Shown here: positions 16,435 to 25,952 of the stretch, one piece after another | Position numbering within the stretch: the stretch's first letter is position 1 | How the letters are laid out: each line of letters starts with the position of its first letter | Source of the DNA: JALORV01 sp963724365 | GTDB lineage: Bacteria > Pseudomonadota > Gammaproteobacteria > Burkholderiales > Burkholderiaceae_F | Reading direction: 5' to 3' | Assembly: GCA_963724365.1 (NCBI GenBank) | Contig: CAVRUR010000011.1 | Location: forward strand, 248,001-312,000 | Length of the DNA: 64,000 nt | Translations under genes and position numbers: made by a program | The notes under the pieces: model-generated | The model's database searches: none | What the model saw: only the letters and a program-made list of their open reading frames with translations | What the model was told of the DNA's origin: nothing

Positions 16435-17208
16435 CTGCGGCCGACGCATCAGCAGCATCCGATAGATCGCGTAGCCGCCCGCGGCGGCGAAGAGATGCTT
16501 GAGCGTGTGCCCGCTGACCACACCGCCGAGTGCCGCGTTGATCGGGTGATCCAGGCGTTCGCTGACGATGGCCGCGGCATACAACGCCACCGCGGCGTAA
16601 AGCACTCCGGCATGCGAATACGGTGACCGGATCATCACGGTTGCCGCCAGCGCGACCGCGATGAAGCCCGCCTGCATCACGAGGTAGGGAAGGAGGTTGC
16701 CAAGCACGGCCCAGTAGATCACGACGCCCGCGCCAACGCCGACCAGTAGCGCCAGCAGCATCCACGCGAATCGCACGGCGCGATCAGCGAGCGTGCCGGC
16801 CACGAGGCCGGCGAAGCCCAGCGCCATCGGCAGCCGATCCCACACCAGCGTCGCATCGTTGGGATCGAGGTGGTAGTAGGCAGAGCCCAGGCCGGTCAGT
16901 GCCACGCCGATGAACAGCACGAACCATGGCGCGCGCACGCCACGATCCATCGAAACGAATCGAACCCGACTCGCGAGTGCCTGCAATCCCATCAGGCCAA
17001 CGATCACGAACGGCAGGTTGGAAAGGACGTTCAACGCGTGCGGGATTCCCCAGAGCGTCCGCTGGTCCGCGAAGTCATGGTAGGTCTGCGGCTGTGCCAT
17101 CGGTGGCAGCACCGATGCCACCAGCCATGGCGCAACTGCCGCGCACAACGCCATCAGTGCGATGACGCCTGTCGATCGGTTCGATGTCACGTCTCCGGGT
17201 CGCGTCAT
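16405..17208 (-). CDS. Ceramidase (alkaline phytoceramidase-like) domain membrane protein
   Basis: 267 aa with about seven hydrophobic helices. Signature residues of the alkaline ceramidase/PAQR-like (CREST) superfamily are present: Ser and His in GSAYYHLDPNDATLVWDRLPM and the C-terminal SGHTLKHLFAA, which together form the putative zinc site. The true substrate in bacteria is unknown. I chose ATG 17208 because it overlaps the stop of the upstream gene as ATGA; a longer frame reaches 17253. The stop lies inside the end of copA on the opposite strand (30-bp convergent overlap). Confidence 0.82.
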   Translation of the reverse strand: MTRPGDVTSNRSTGVIALMALCAAVAPWLVASVLPPMAQPQTYHDFADQRTLWGIPHALNVLSNLPFVIVGLMGLQALASRVRFVSMDRGVRAPWFVLFIGVALTGLGSAYYHLDPNDATLVWDRLPMALGFAGLVAGTLADRAVRFAWMLLALLVGVGAGVVIYWAVLGNLLPYLVMQAGFIAVALAATVMIRSPYSHAGVLYAAVALYAAAIVSERLDHPINAALGGVVSGHTLKHLFAAAGGYAIYRMLLMRRPQSLSGSVTLQ

Positions 17209-17573
17209 TCCTGAGCTTTCATTTGCGGTTCCCCGGCACTCGGCCGTCGCCACTGGTCGAGTCGCCAGCGTAGCGCGCGCACCGCCAGTTCACGGCCGAT
17301 CCACATAAAGCAGAGCAATGCGGCCACAAAACCGGTCCAGCCCGGCAGCCCGATCGCGTCGGCGAGCATCGCGGCGCCGATCACGCCGACCCAGAAGATC
17401 ACCGTGTTGCGCATGCCGTTGCGCCGTGGTGGCTCGAACGCCTGCAGGTCGTCGATCACGCGCTGGCGATCGCGTGGATCAAGGCCCGCTGCGTCGACGG
17501 CGTCAATGACCCACGCGCGCGACACCAGGCCCGCCGCAGTGGGAGTCAGCCGGTCCTGCCAGCGGCGTTGCAC
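17205..17573 (-). CDS. Conserved hypothetical membrane protein
   Basis: 122 aa. The N-terminal 50 residues are soluble and helical (SRAWVIDAVDAAGLDPRDRQRVIDDLQ), followed by two hydrophobic segments (about 56-72 and 76-92) and a basic C-terminus. The GTG start at 17571-17573 directly abuts the stop of the NAD-glutamate dehydrogenase gene, and its own stop overlaps the ceramidase-like start, so three genes form one transcription unit. I do not recognise a family. Confidence 0.6.
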   Translation of the reverse strand: MQRRWQDRLTPTAAGLVSRAWVIDAVDAAGLDPRDRQRVIDDLQAFEPPRRNGMRNTVIFWVGVIGAAMLADAIGLPGWTGFVAALLCFMWIGRELAVRALRWRLDQWRRPSAGEPQMKAQE

Positions 17574-20500
17574 TCAGGCGAGGTTGCGCAGCTCGCGCAG
17601 CGCAACCGACAACATCGCCAGGTCGGCGCTCTTGCTCTCGGCCAGTTCGCCGAGCAGGCGGCGCGCTCGATCGAGCGCGGGCGCCTGCGCGCGCTGCCAC
17701 GCGTCGAGCCCGCCCGCGGCCAGCGCATCGGCCGTGAGCTGCCGCTGCAAGCTGGCGAGGTCGTCGTTGGTGGCCGCTTTCGCCAGCGCCTGCCAGTAGC
17801 CGTCCGAAGGAAGGCCGGACACCTGCGTACGAAGCCGGGCCAGGCCGAGCGACTCGCCGATGGAAAAGTACGCAGAGGCCACCGTTTCGAGCGGCTGGCG
17901 TGACGCCTCGGCTACCTCGGCCAGATCGAGCGCCGCCAGCAAAGTGCTCGCGGCCGCCACCTCGTCGGCGAGTGGGGCCGGCACGCCCTGGCGCACGTAG
18001 CCCTCGCGCATCTCCACGATCGGTGCGCGCCACGCGGCGCTCGGGGGTGCGGCCTGCAGAGACTTCAACATTGCGCGAGCGGCCGGCGCGAAGCGGTCAA
18101 TCGTCTGCCCGATCGGATCGGCCAGACGGCGTGACCGCAGGAACCACGTCGTCGCACGCACAGTGCGCCGCCCCAGTTCCATCAGCAGTTCGGCCTGCAT
18201 TTCGTCGCTGACCACGTTGTCGAGCGCCTCGATCGCCTTCCACGTCGGTCGCAGATCAAAGACCTCGCGAGTCAGCAGATAGGCGCGCACGACCTGCGCC
18301 GGAGTCGAGCCGGTGCCCGAAGTCATCTGGTACACGAAGCTGGGCCCGACACGGTTGACCATGTCGTTCAGCAACTGCGTGGCGATGATCTCCCGTCGCA
18401 GCGGGTGGAGCTCGATATCGGCGGCGAAGCGCGTACGCACAGTCGCCGGGAAATAGTGCGCCAGCGCGCTCGCCACCCACGGGTCTTCCGGCAGATCCGA
18501 CGCCAGCAGCGCATCGGACAGCCACATCTTCGCGTAGGCCAGCAGCACGGCCCGCTCGGGCGGAGTCAGCGCGAGCCCGGCCGCGCGCCGCTCGGCGATG
18601 GTCTCGTCATCCGGCAGGAACTCGAGCGCGCGATTGAGCCGGCCTTCCTTCTCCAGGAAGCGCATGAAGCGTTGCTGCTGCTCGAGCAGCTTGCGCGCGG
18701 TACGCGATCCGACCGACAGCGCCTGCGTCTGGAAGTAGTTGTCCTCGAGCACCAGCTGCGCGACATCGTCGGTCATAGAGGCAAGCACCGAATTGCGCTC
18801 GTCCAGCGTGAGCGTGCCGGCAGCGACTGAAGCGCCGAGCAGGATCTTGATGTTGACTTCGTGGTCCGAGGTATCGACGCCGGCTGAGTTGTCGATCGCG
18901 TCCGTATAAAGACGTACCCCGGCGAGCGCCGCTTCGACACGTCCGCGCTGCGTGAAGCCCAGGTTGCCGCCTTCGCCGACAACCTTGCAGCGCAGATCGG
19001 CGCCGTTGACGCGCAGCGCATCGTTGGCCCGGTCGCCGACGTCGGCATGACTTTCCCCGGACGACTTGACGTAGGTGCCGATGCCACCGTTATAGAGCAG
19101 GTCCACCGGCGCCTTCAGGATGGCAGAAATCAATTCCGTCGGTGTCAGCTGCGCAGCCGCAATGCCGAGCGCCTGCTGCGCCTGCGGTGAAACGGGAATG
19201 GTCTTTTCCGAGCGCGACCAGATGCCGCCGCCTGCCGAGATCAGTCTGGCGTTGTAGTCAGCCCACGACGAGCGCGGCAAGGCGAACAGCCGCTCGCGCT
19301 CGGCAAAGCTCGTCGCCACGTCCGGCGTCGGGTCGACGACGATGTGACGATGATCGAACGCGGCCACCAGCCGGGTGTGCTTCGACAGCAGCATGCCGTT
19401 GCCGAACACGTCGCCTGACATGTCGCCGACGCCGACGCATGTGAACGCAGTCGACTGAATGTCAACACCGAGTTCGCGGAAGTGGCGCTTGACGCTTTCC
19501 CAGGCACCGCGCGCCGTGATGCCCATTTTCTTGTGGTCATAGCCGACGCTGCCACCGGAAGCAAAGGCATCGCCCAGCCAGTGTCCGTATTCCGCGCTGA
19601 TCGCGTTGGCATAGTCGGAAAAGCTCGCCGTGCCCTTGTCCGCCGCGACCACCAGGTAGGTGTCGTCACCGTCGTGCCGCACGACGTGCGGCGGCGGCAC
19701 AACCTTGCCCTGAGCCAGGTTGTCCGTCAGATCGAGCAGGCCGCGCAGGTAGTCCTGGTAGCAGGCGATGCCTTCCTTCAGATACGCCTCGCGCTCGGTG
19801 GATGGCGGAGCCTTCTTCAGCACGAAACCGCCTTTCGATCCGACCGGCACGATGACGGTGTTCTTGACCATCTGCGCCTTGACCAGTCCGAGCACCTCGG
19901 TACGGAAGTCTTCCGGCCGGTCGGACCAGCGCAGCCCGCCGCGCGCGACCTTGCCCCCGCGCAGGTGCACGCCCTCGAAACGCGTCGAGTACACGAAGAT
20001 CTCGAACATCGGCCGCGGCTCCGGCAGGCCGGGAATCTTCTTCGGATCGAACTTGAACGACAGGAACGTGCGGCGCGCCCCGGTCGCTCCGTCGGCGCCG
20101 ACCCCGGTGCGCCAGAAGTTCGTGCGCATCGTGGCCAGGATCAGGGCGAGGTACTGGCGCAGCACGCGGTCCTCGCTCGCATTGGGCACCTTGTCGAGCG
20201 CCTGCTCGATCGCGCGCACCTGACTGCCCGCTGCCGCGTCGTCGCGCTCGGTCAGGCCGAAGCGCAACCGAAACAGGCGCACCAGCATGCCGGCGAGGCG
20301 CGGATAGGCGGCCAGGGTCGCCTCGATGTACTGCTGCGACAGCGGGAAGCCAATCTGGCGCAGGTACTTGGCGTAGGCACGTAGAACGACGATCTCGTCT
20401 GCCGCGAGGCTGGCCCTGAGCACCAGCCGATTGAAGTCGTCGTTTTCAACCCGCCCTTCGAACACGCGTCCAAAAGCGTCCTCGAACAGCGGCGCGAGTG

Positions 20501-22409
20501 CATCGACATCCATCTCGCCGCTGCCGGGGACCTCGAGTTCGAAGTCGTGGATCCACATCGGCTCGGCGCCGTCGGGCGTGATCTCGTATGGTCGCTCGGA
20601 CAGCACGCGCACGCCCATGTGCTCGAGCATCGGCAGCGAGTCCGACAAGGGCACCGGCGCACTGCCCCGATAGACCTTGAAGCCAAGGCGCTGTGGCGCG
20701 GCGTTGCGCGGCCGGTACAGCTTGAGCACAAGCTCGGTACGCGCCAGGCGCCGCAGGCTCTGCAGGTCCTCGACCGCGCTGGCCGCATCGATGTGCTCAC
20801 GGTAAGACGCCGGGAACGCCGTACCGAAGTGCCGCAGCAACTGGGCGGCGTCTGCCTCGTCCAACTCGGCATTCAGTTCCTCGCGCAGTTCGTCTTCCCA
20901 GCGGCGCGCCGCCATTGCCAGCTGAGCCTCGACCGTGCGCCGGTCGTACGGCGGAATGCGCCCGGGCGTCGTTCGCACCGTGATATGGATGCGCGCCAGT
21001 GCGGCATCGGTCAGCAGCACGTCGAACTCGGCCGCCGAACCATTGAACGCCTCGAGCAGGATCCACTGGAACTTGCGCCGCAGTTCGGTCGTGTAGTTCT
21101 CGCGCGGCACGAAGATCAGGCACGAGACAAAGCGCTCGAACGCGTCCCGCCGCACGAACAGGCGAAAGCGCTGACGCTCGCCGAGCTGGAGGATGCCGTT
21201 GGCGATCTCGGCAAGTTCGTCGACCGAAATCTGGAACAGCTCGTCGCGCGGATACGACTCGAGGATGTGCGTGAGCGCCTTGCCGAGGTGGCTGGCCGGC
21301 GCGAGCCCGGCACGCTCGGTCACCTCCCGCACCTTGCCCCGCACCAGTGGCACCTCGGTCACGCGTGCACTGTAGGCGGCCGAAGTGAACAGGCCGACGA
21401 AGCGATGCTCGCCGATAACCCGGCCGCTGTCGTCGTAGCGCTTGACCCCGACGTAATCGACATACCCGGGCCGATGCACCGTTGCGCGCGTCGTTGCCTT
21501 GGTCACCAGCAGCATCGGCGACGGCGAGGTCGCCAGGCTGCGCATGTTCGCTGGTGCCGTCGAGAAGCTGATCGAAATTCCTTTCGGTGCCCCGGCTTCC
21601 CGCAGGATGCCGAGCCCGGTCCCGTCCACGCGCACGAGCTCCAGCTCGCCGTCGCGCTCCTGCAGATCGTTGCTTCGATAGCCGAGCAGCAGCATGTGGT
21701 CTTCGGTCAGCCACTGCAGAAACGCACGCGACTCCGAGAATTCCTCGCGCGGCACCGGCGGAGGACGATCGTCGAGTTCGCGGATGACGGCGCGCAGCTG
21801 CGCCACCATCGGCTTCCAGTCGACGACGGCGGCGCGGACATCGCCAAGCACGCGCTCGATGCCCTCCGCGAGCCCGGCCCGCGCCACCGGATCGGCCAGG
21901 CGGTCCACTTCCAGGTGCATGAACGACTCGCGCGGCCAGTCGGGTCGGTCCGCGCGCGGCTGTAGCTCGAGCAGTTCGCCGGACTCACTGCGTCGCACCG
22001 CAAAGATCGGATGCAGGATCAGGTGCAGCGTCAGACCCTGCCGATTGACCTCGACCGAGCTTGAATCGACCAGGAACGGCATGTCATCGTTGACGACCTC
22101 GACGATGGTGTGACGCGATGCGAAGCCCGCCTCGTTTGCGGTCGGATTCAGGACCCTCAGCCGGGGCTGCCCCGGTGTGCGCTGGCGCGCCAACTTCAGG
22201 TGCGACAGGACCATGCCGTACAGGTCCTCGGCATTCCGCTCGCAGACGTCCTCCGGGTCTGCCTGGCGGAAGTACTCGGTACCGAATGTCGTGAGCATGG
22301 CGCGCTCGGCGGACGCATGCCGCTGCGCGATCAGGGCAAGAACCTGCTCGAGCCGTTGTGCCTTGCTCCCTTCCGGACTCGGCATCAGTGGGGCGTTTTC
22401 GGCCTTCAT
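17574..22409 (-). CDS. gdhB: NAD-specific glutamate dehydrogenase, large type
   Basis: 1611 aa, the usual size of the 180-kDa class (Bac_GDH, PF05088). Oxidises glutamate to 2-oxoglutarate and ammonium with NAD+. The catalytic core includes GGLRWSDRPEDFRTEVLGLV and KAQMVKNTVIVPVGSKGGFV with the substrate-binding lysines, and NAD-binding residues in GVGDMSGDVFGNGML. N-terminal ACT-like regulatory regions occupy the first ~700 residues. I chose ATG 22409 (MKAENAPLMP) because GGAG lies about 8 bases upstream; the frame continues open to 22643. The large NAD enzyme is normally catabolic, which fits a genome that also imports urea. Confidence 0.93.
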   Translation of the reverse strand: MKAENAPLMPSPEGSKAQRLEQVLALIAQRHASAERAMLTTFGTEYFRQADPEDVCERNAEDLYGMVLSHLKLARQRTPGQPRLRVLNPTANEAGFASRHTIVEVVNDDMPFLVDSSSVEVNRQGLTLHLILHPIFAVRRSESGELLELQPRADRPDWPRESFMHLEVDRLADPVARAGLAEGIERVLGDVRAAVVDWKPMVAQLRAVIRELDDRPPPVPREEFSESRAFLQWLTEDHMLLLGYRSNDLQERDGELELVRVDGTGLGILREAGAPKGISISFSTAPANMRSLATSPSPMLLVTKATTRATVHRPGYVDYVGVKRYDDSGRVIGEHRFVGLFTSAAYSARVTEVPLVRGKVREVTERAGLAPASHLGKALTHILESYPRDELFQISVDELAEIANGILQLGERQRFRLFVRRDAFERFVSCLIFVPRENYTTELRRKFQWILLEAFNGSAAEFDVLLTDAALARIHITVRTTPGRIPPYDRRTVEAQLAMAARRWEDELREELNAELDEADAAQLLRHFGTAFPASYREHIDAASAVEDLQSLRRLARTELVLKLYRPRNAAPQRLGFKVYRGSAPVPLSDSLPMLEHMGVRVLSERPYEITPDGAEPMWIHDFELEVPGSGEMDVDALAPLFEDAFGRVFEGRVENDDFNRLVLRASLAADEIVVLRAYAKYLRQIGFPLSQQYIEATLAAYPRLAGMLVRLFRLRFGLTERDDAAAGSQVRAIEQALDKVPNASEDRVLRQYLALILATMRTNFWRTGVGADGATGARRTFLSFKFDPKKIPGLPEPRPMFEIFVYSTRFEGVHLRGGKVARGGLRWSDRPEDFRTEVLGLVKAQMVKNTVIVPVGSKGGFVLKKAPPSTEREAYLKEGIACYQDYLRGLLDLTDNLAQGKVVPPPHVVRHDGDDTYLVVAADKGTASFSDYANAISAEYGHWLGDAFASGGSVGYDHKKMGITARGAWESVKRHFRELGVDIQSTAFTCVGVGDMSGDVFGNGMLLSKHTRLVAAFDHRHIVVDPTPDVATSFAERERLFALPRSSWADYNARLISAGGGIWSRSEKTIPVSPQAQQALGIAAAQLTPTELISAILKAPVDLLYNGGIGTYVKSSGESHADVGDRANDALRVNGADLRCKVVGEGGNLGFTQRGRVEAALAGVRLYTDAIDNSAGVDTSDHEVNIKILLGASVAAGTLTLDERNSVLASMTDDVAQLVLEDNYFQTQALSVGSRTARKLLEQQQRFMRFLEKEGRLNRALEFLPDDETIAERRAAGLALTPPERAVLLAYAKMWLSDALLASDLPEDPWVASALAHYFPATVRTRFAADIELHPLRREIIATQLLNDMVNRVGPSFVYQMTSGTGSTPAQVVRAYLLTREVFDLRPTWKAIEALDNVVSDEMQAELLMELGRRTVRATTWFLRSRRLADPIGQTIDRFAPAARAMLKSLQAAPPSAAWRAPIVEMREGYVRQGVPAPLADEVAAASTLLAALDLAEVAEASRQPLETVASAYFSIGESLGLARLRTQVSGLPSDGYWQALAKAATNDDLASLQRQLTADALAAGGLDAWQRAQAPALDRARRLLGELAESKSADLAMLSVALRELRNLA

Positions 22410-22594
22410 CGTGTGTCTCCGCATGCCGGCTACCGGGTCAGGGTCCGGCGTAGTCCGCCTCTCCAGGAAACGCGGGCAGCCCGGCGTTGCCCTGGGAGCG
22501 TGTTCGAGCCTGCCAGTATGCCCGCGCGGCGCGGGCTTCGCGATCGTGCAGTGCCGGATAATCCGGGCCTGCGCGCCTGGCCACCCTCCTTGGA

Positions 22595-24046
22595 ATGTTC
22601 CCCGCCTTCGCTCCACGGCTTGCCTTCGTCGATGTCGAGACAACCGGCTCCAGTCCGGAACGCGAGCGCGTCACCGAAGTCGGTCTCGTCGCGGTCGACT
22701 TCGATGGCGACGACCTGCGCGTCACCGAATGGTCATCGCTGATCAATCCGGGCATGCCGATTCCGGCAGAGATCCAGTGGCTGACGGGCATCACCAACGA
22801 CATGGTGCGCGACGCGCCCACGTTCGCCGACCTGGCGCAGGAACTCTACGACCGGCTCGACGGAGCGGTGTTCGTCGCGCACAACGCCCGCTTCGACTAT
22901 GGCTTCCTGCGCGCCGAGTTCGCTCGCGCGGGACTCAACTTCCATGCGAAGACGCTGTGTACGGTGCGGCTGTCGCGGCACCTCTATCCCGATCGATCGC
23001 CGCACACATTGGATGCCATCATCGAGCGCTTCGGGCTTGGCGGCGAACAGCGTCACCGCGCGCTCGGCGATGCGCGCGTGCTGTGGCGGCTGCTGCAGAA
23101 GCTCGGCGAGCGTCACCCGCCGGCGGAACTCGAACTGGCGATTGCCACGCTGCTGCGCCGGCCCAGCCTGCCGCCCCACCTCCCGCCGGACGCGCTCGAT
23201 CCGCTGCCGCACGCGCCCGGCGTGTACCTTTTCTACGGCCTGAACGAGCACCCGATCTACATCGGCAAGAGCATCGACCTGCGCGCGCGCGTTGCCGGTC
23301 ACTTCAATGCCGAGCATCGCGTCCCACGCGAGTTGCGCCTGTCGCAGGAGGTTCATCGCCTCGAGTGGGAGGAGACCGCAGGCGAGCTCGGCGCGTTGCT
23401 GCGCGAAGGCGAACTGGTGAAGACACGGCTGCCGGCGCACAACGTCGCGCTGCGGCGCAAGCTCAACCAGGTGATGATCGAATTCGACGCGGACGGCCGC
23501 CTGCGTTACCCGCCCGCGGCGACACTTCCGCTCGATGCCTTCGGTCGCGTCTATGGTCCGTTCGGTTCGCGCGCTTCGGCGCGCAAGATGCTGAGTGCGC
23601 TGGCCGGCGAGCACGGCCTGTGCATGCAGGTGCTTCAACTCGAAGGCCGGCGCACGAGCAGCACCGGCGGACCGTGCTTCAACTACCAGTTGCACCGCTG
23701 CCGGGGCGCCTGCATCGGCGTCGAGACCCCGGACCAGCACGCGACACGCCTGCGCGAACTGCTCGCCCCGTGGCTGATACCGCCCTGGCCGCATGGCGGT
23801 CCCGTGGCGCTGATCGAGCGCAATGCGGCGCGCCTGCGCGAGGACATCCACGTGTTCGATCGCTGGTGCTGGCTCGGCTCGGTTTCGACGCTCGACGCAG
23901 CGCAGGCGCTGGCGCGGACTGCACCGCGCATCTTTGAAGCCGATGCAGCGCGGCTGGCACTGCAGGCACTCGACGGAAAACTCGCAGTCGAGTGCGTACC
24001 GCTTGCTACGGCTCAATGCGGACACGTCGCTGTCGCGGCAACATGA
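22595..24046 (+). CDS. DEDDh 3'-5' exonuclease fused to a GIY-YIG (UvrC N-terminal/Cho-like) nuclease
   Basis: 483 aa. The N-terminal ~180 residues are a DNA polymerase III epsilon-type exonuclease: FVDVETTG (Asp13, Glu15), HNARFDYGFL and HRALGDARV supply the metal-binding residues. The middle (about 205-290) is a GIY-YIG nuclease like UvrC/Cho: PGVYLFYG, YIGKSIDLRARVAGHF and the Glu-bearing EWEETAGELGALLRE. The remaining 190 residues include a Cys-rich PCFNYQLHRCRGACIG motif. Exo/GIY-YIG fusions are known in proteobacteria and are presumed DNA repair nucleases. It is divergent from the glutamate dehydrogenase gene with about 185 bp between starts. Confidence 0.9.
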   Translation: MFPAFAPRLAFVDVETTGSSPERERVTEVGLVAVDFDGDDLRVTEWSSLINPGMPIPAEIQWLTGITNDMVRDAPTFADLAQELYDRLDGAVFVAHNARFDYGFLRAEFARAGLNFHAKTLCTVRLSRHLYPDRSPHTLDAIIERFGLGGEQRHRALGDARVLWRLLQKLGERHPPAELELAIATLLRRPSLPPHLPPDALDPLPHAPGVYLFYGLNEHPIYIGKSIDLRARVAGHFNAEHRVPRELRLSQEVHRLEWEETAGELGALLREGELVKTRLPAHNVALRRKLNQVMIEFDADGRLRYPPAATLPLDAFGRVYGPFGSRASARKMLSALAGEHGLCMQVLQLEGRRTSSTGGPCFNYQLHRCRGACIGVETPDQHATRLRELLAPWLIPPWPHGGPVALIERNAARLREDIHVFDRWCWLGSVSTLDAAQALARTAPRIFEADAARLALQALDGKLAVECVPLATAQCGHVAVAAT

Positions 24047-24074
24047 TGTGTGTGTTCCGGACGGCAGAGCAACG

Positions 24075-24467
24075 ATGAAGAACGCCTATGGTTTCGGCAA
24101 GACGGTCGCGCTTGGCTTCGACGAGGCCGTGCAGAAAGTGACGGTTGAACTCGCCCGCGAAGGATTCGGCGTGCTGTCCGAGATCGACGTGCAGTCCACG
24201 ATGAAGAAGAAGCTCGACATCGACGTGCGACCGTACCGCATCCTCGGCGCCTGCAACCCGCCGCTGGCACGTCGCGCACTCGACGCCGAGCCGACCATCG
24301 GGCTGCTGCTGCCGTGCAATGTGGTCGTGCGCGAATCCGATGATGGCCGCACGCAGGTCGAATTCATGGACCCGGCAACGATGCAGGCGTTGTCCGAGAG
24401 CGCCACCCTGGGCGAAGTCGCGACCGAGGTACGGGCCAGGCTTGTGCGGGTGATGGAGGCAGTCTGA
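24075..24467 (+). CDS. DUF302 family protein
   Basis: 130 aa. The pattern KNAYGFGKTV...EAVQKVTVELAREGFGVLSEIDVQSTMKKKL...YRILGACNPPLARRAL...LLPCNVVV is typical of DUF302, a small alpha/beta domain of unknown function. Two Cys in ACNPP and LPCN are characteristic. ATG 24075 is chosen at the family N-terminus. It is 28 bp downstream of the nuclease fusion on the same strand. Confidence 0.92.
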   Translation: MKNAYGFGKTVALGFDEAVQKVTVELAREGFGVLSEIDVQSTMKKKLDIDVRPYRILGACNPPLARRALDAEPTIGLLLPCNVVVRESDDGRTQVEFMDPATMQALSESATLGEVATEVRARLVRVMEAV

Positions 24468-24489
24468 GCGTTCACGGGACCGTGAGTGT

Positions 24490-24882
24490 TCAACCGTCGT
24501 CGCGGGGTTCGCCCGACAGCGCCGCAAGCGCCTCGCTGACCCGCGCGCCGGGCTGCACTCCGATGCGGCCGGCCGCGGCATTCCGGTGGGAGATGACGCC
24601 GTTGTCCCACGTATCGCGGGCCTCGCCGATGCGCGCGGACGCATGCGCCACCGTCACCGCTGCGATGCCACGTGCGTCGAGCAGGGCAAGCGCCGCGATT
24701 CCGGCCGCGTCCTTGCCGACCCCGGCATCGTTGAAGACGTAGACCCGCGCGGCGACCTCACTCGCATAGCGCGCTGCCGATACGCCGCCGTGCGATCCGG
24801 TGACCACGCAGAGGCCGGCGTGCAGCGCGTCGACCTGCGTGATCGAGTCGATCAGCACGACATGGGACGGGGCGGCGGTCAC
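24490..24882 (-). CDS. Conserved hypothetical protein
   Basis: 130 aa from a GTG at 24880-24882; the frame is open further upstream but runs into the anti-sigma gene. Striking motifs are VTGSHGG, YVFNDAGVGKDAAGIAAL and ARIGEARDTWDNGVIS, which look conserved and functional (Gly/Asp-rich loops in an alpha/beta fold), but I do not recognise the family. It begins 17 bp after the anti-sigma gene on the same strand and is probably part of that operon. Confidence 0.6.
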   Translation of the reverse strand: MTAAPSHVVLIDSITQVDALHAGLCVVTGSHGGVSAARYASEVAARVYVFNDAGVGKDAAGIAALALLDARGIAAVTVAHASARIGEARDTWDNGVISHRNAAAGRIGVQPGARVSEALAALSGEPRDDG

Positions 24883-24899
24883 GCGCTTACCGTACGAAA

Positions 24900-25952
24900 C
24901 TATCGTGTTCCGGTCGCCGGCAATGCCTCCGCCGGCACCTGAACCTGCGGATAGCGTTCGCGGAAGCGCTTGAGTTCCGCATCGGCTTCTTCGTGCCTGC
25001 CGGTCTTGCGCAGCTTGATGATTTTCTCGAGCCAATCCTCGGCGCGCAGTGTGCCGTCGATCGGTGCATCGACCTCGCTGCGTGAAGTGCCGACGCCGGC
25101 GCCGAGCGCGCCGGTTGGTGCCGGCGCCTGCCGAAGTTTCGACAGCGCAGCGCCCGTGCCGTCAGCCCGCCCGTTGCGCCGACTTTCGGCGTCAGTCGGA
25201 AGCGGAGCGTCAGCCTTGGCCTGGGGCATGGGTGCCGCAGGCACATTCGCGGCGGGTGTCGACTCATTGCTGCGGGATGCCTCGCGCGCCGGCGACGGCG
25301 CGGCCGGCATCGCCGAAGAAAACTGCGCTGCAACCTCTTCCCTGGCGCGCGCGCCCTCGGTCGCGGCCATGACCTTGGCATCGACCTGCGCACTCGCGGA
25401 AGCCTGGTCGCGCGCTGAAGGAGCGCTCGATGGCGTCGACGCCGGCGGTGTCGTTGCAGGCGGCACCGCAATCGGCGGCGCGGTCACTCCGCTTTCCTTG
25501 GCCAGTGCGCGCTTGCGCTCGACGGCAGGTGCGCCGGAGTCGGCACTCATTGCAGTCGATGGCGCGGCCGGACTGCTCACATCGGCCCCGGCCGGCGCGG
25601 ACTGACGCGCCGTCGACGCCGCATCAGAGGGTGAGTCTGGTGCCGCCGTCACCCGCGGCTCGGCGATCTCGGCGGGCGGACTGAAGCTCGGCATTTCATG
25701 TTCGGTTCGCACGGCCATCATCACGGCCAGCGTCGACAGCAGCACCGTCGCCGCGGCGGCCATCGGCCAGCGCAGCGTTGTTCCGAAACGCGGCGCGCCG
25801 CGAGGTGCCTGCGCGTCACGCGGACCCGCCCGCACCTGTCGTGCTGCCGCCGCGAGGATCGCTGCGCGCGTTGCGGCCGACGGACGTTCGTCGAGCGCGT
25901 CGTTCGCGGCGCGGTAGCCGCGATCGAGCCTCTCGTCCCCAATGCCGCTCAT
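24900..25952 (-). CDS. Putative anti-sigma factor (single transmembrane, long Ala/Pro/Ser-rich periplasmic region)
   Basis: 350 aa. The cytoplasmic N-terminus contains a helical DERLDRGYRAANDALDERPSAATR segment, followed by one transmembrane helix (about residues 64-84). Then comes a roughly 200-residue low-complexity Ala/Pro/Ser region and a C-terminal helical block (LRAEDWLEKIIKLRKTGRHEEADAELKRFRERYP) found in some anti-sigma-like proteins. I favour the second ATG (25952): it overlaps the sigma stop as ATGA and has GGAGG seven bases upstream, whereas the first ATG (25958) sits too close to that site. Immediate overlap with the ECF sigma gene is the main reason for the functional call. Confidence 0.75.
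   Translation of the reverse strand: MSGIGDERLDRGYRAANDALDERPSAATRAAILAAAARQVRAGPRDAQAPRGAPRFGTTLRWPMAAAATVLLSTLAVMMAVRTEHEMPSFSPPAEIAEPRVTAAPDSPSDAASTARQSAPAGADVSSPAAPSTAMSADSGAPAVERKRALAKESGVTAPPIAVPPATTPPASTPSSAPSARDQASASAQVDAKVMAATEGARAREEVAAQFSSAMPAAPSPAREASRSNESTPAANVPAAPMPQAKADAPLPTDAESRRNGRADGTGAALSKLRQAPAPTGALGAGVGTSRSEVDAPIDGTLRAEDWLEKIIKLRKTGRHEEADAELKRFRERYPQVQVPAEALPATGTR

Noticed and set aside
20547..21965. 472-aa + strand frame over NAD-GDH
   Set aside because: Antisense shadow of a gene with conserved catalytic motifs.
22177..23937. 586-aa frame over the exonuclease/GIY-YIG gene, and 430-aa antisense frame 22733-24025
   Set aside because: Arg-rich shadows; DEDDh and GIY-YIG motifs are in the other frame.
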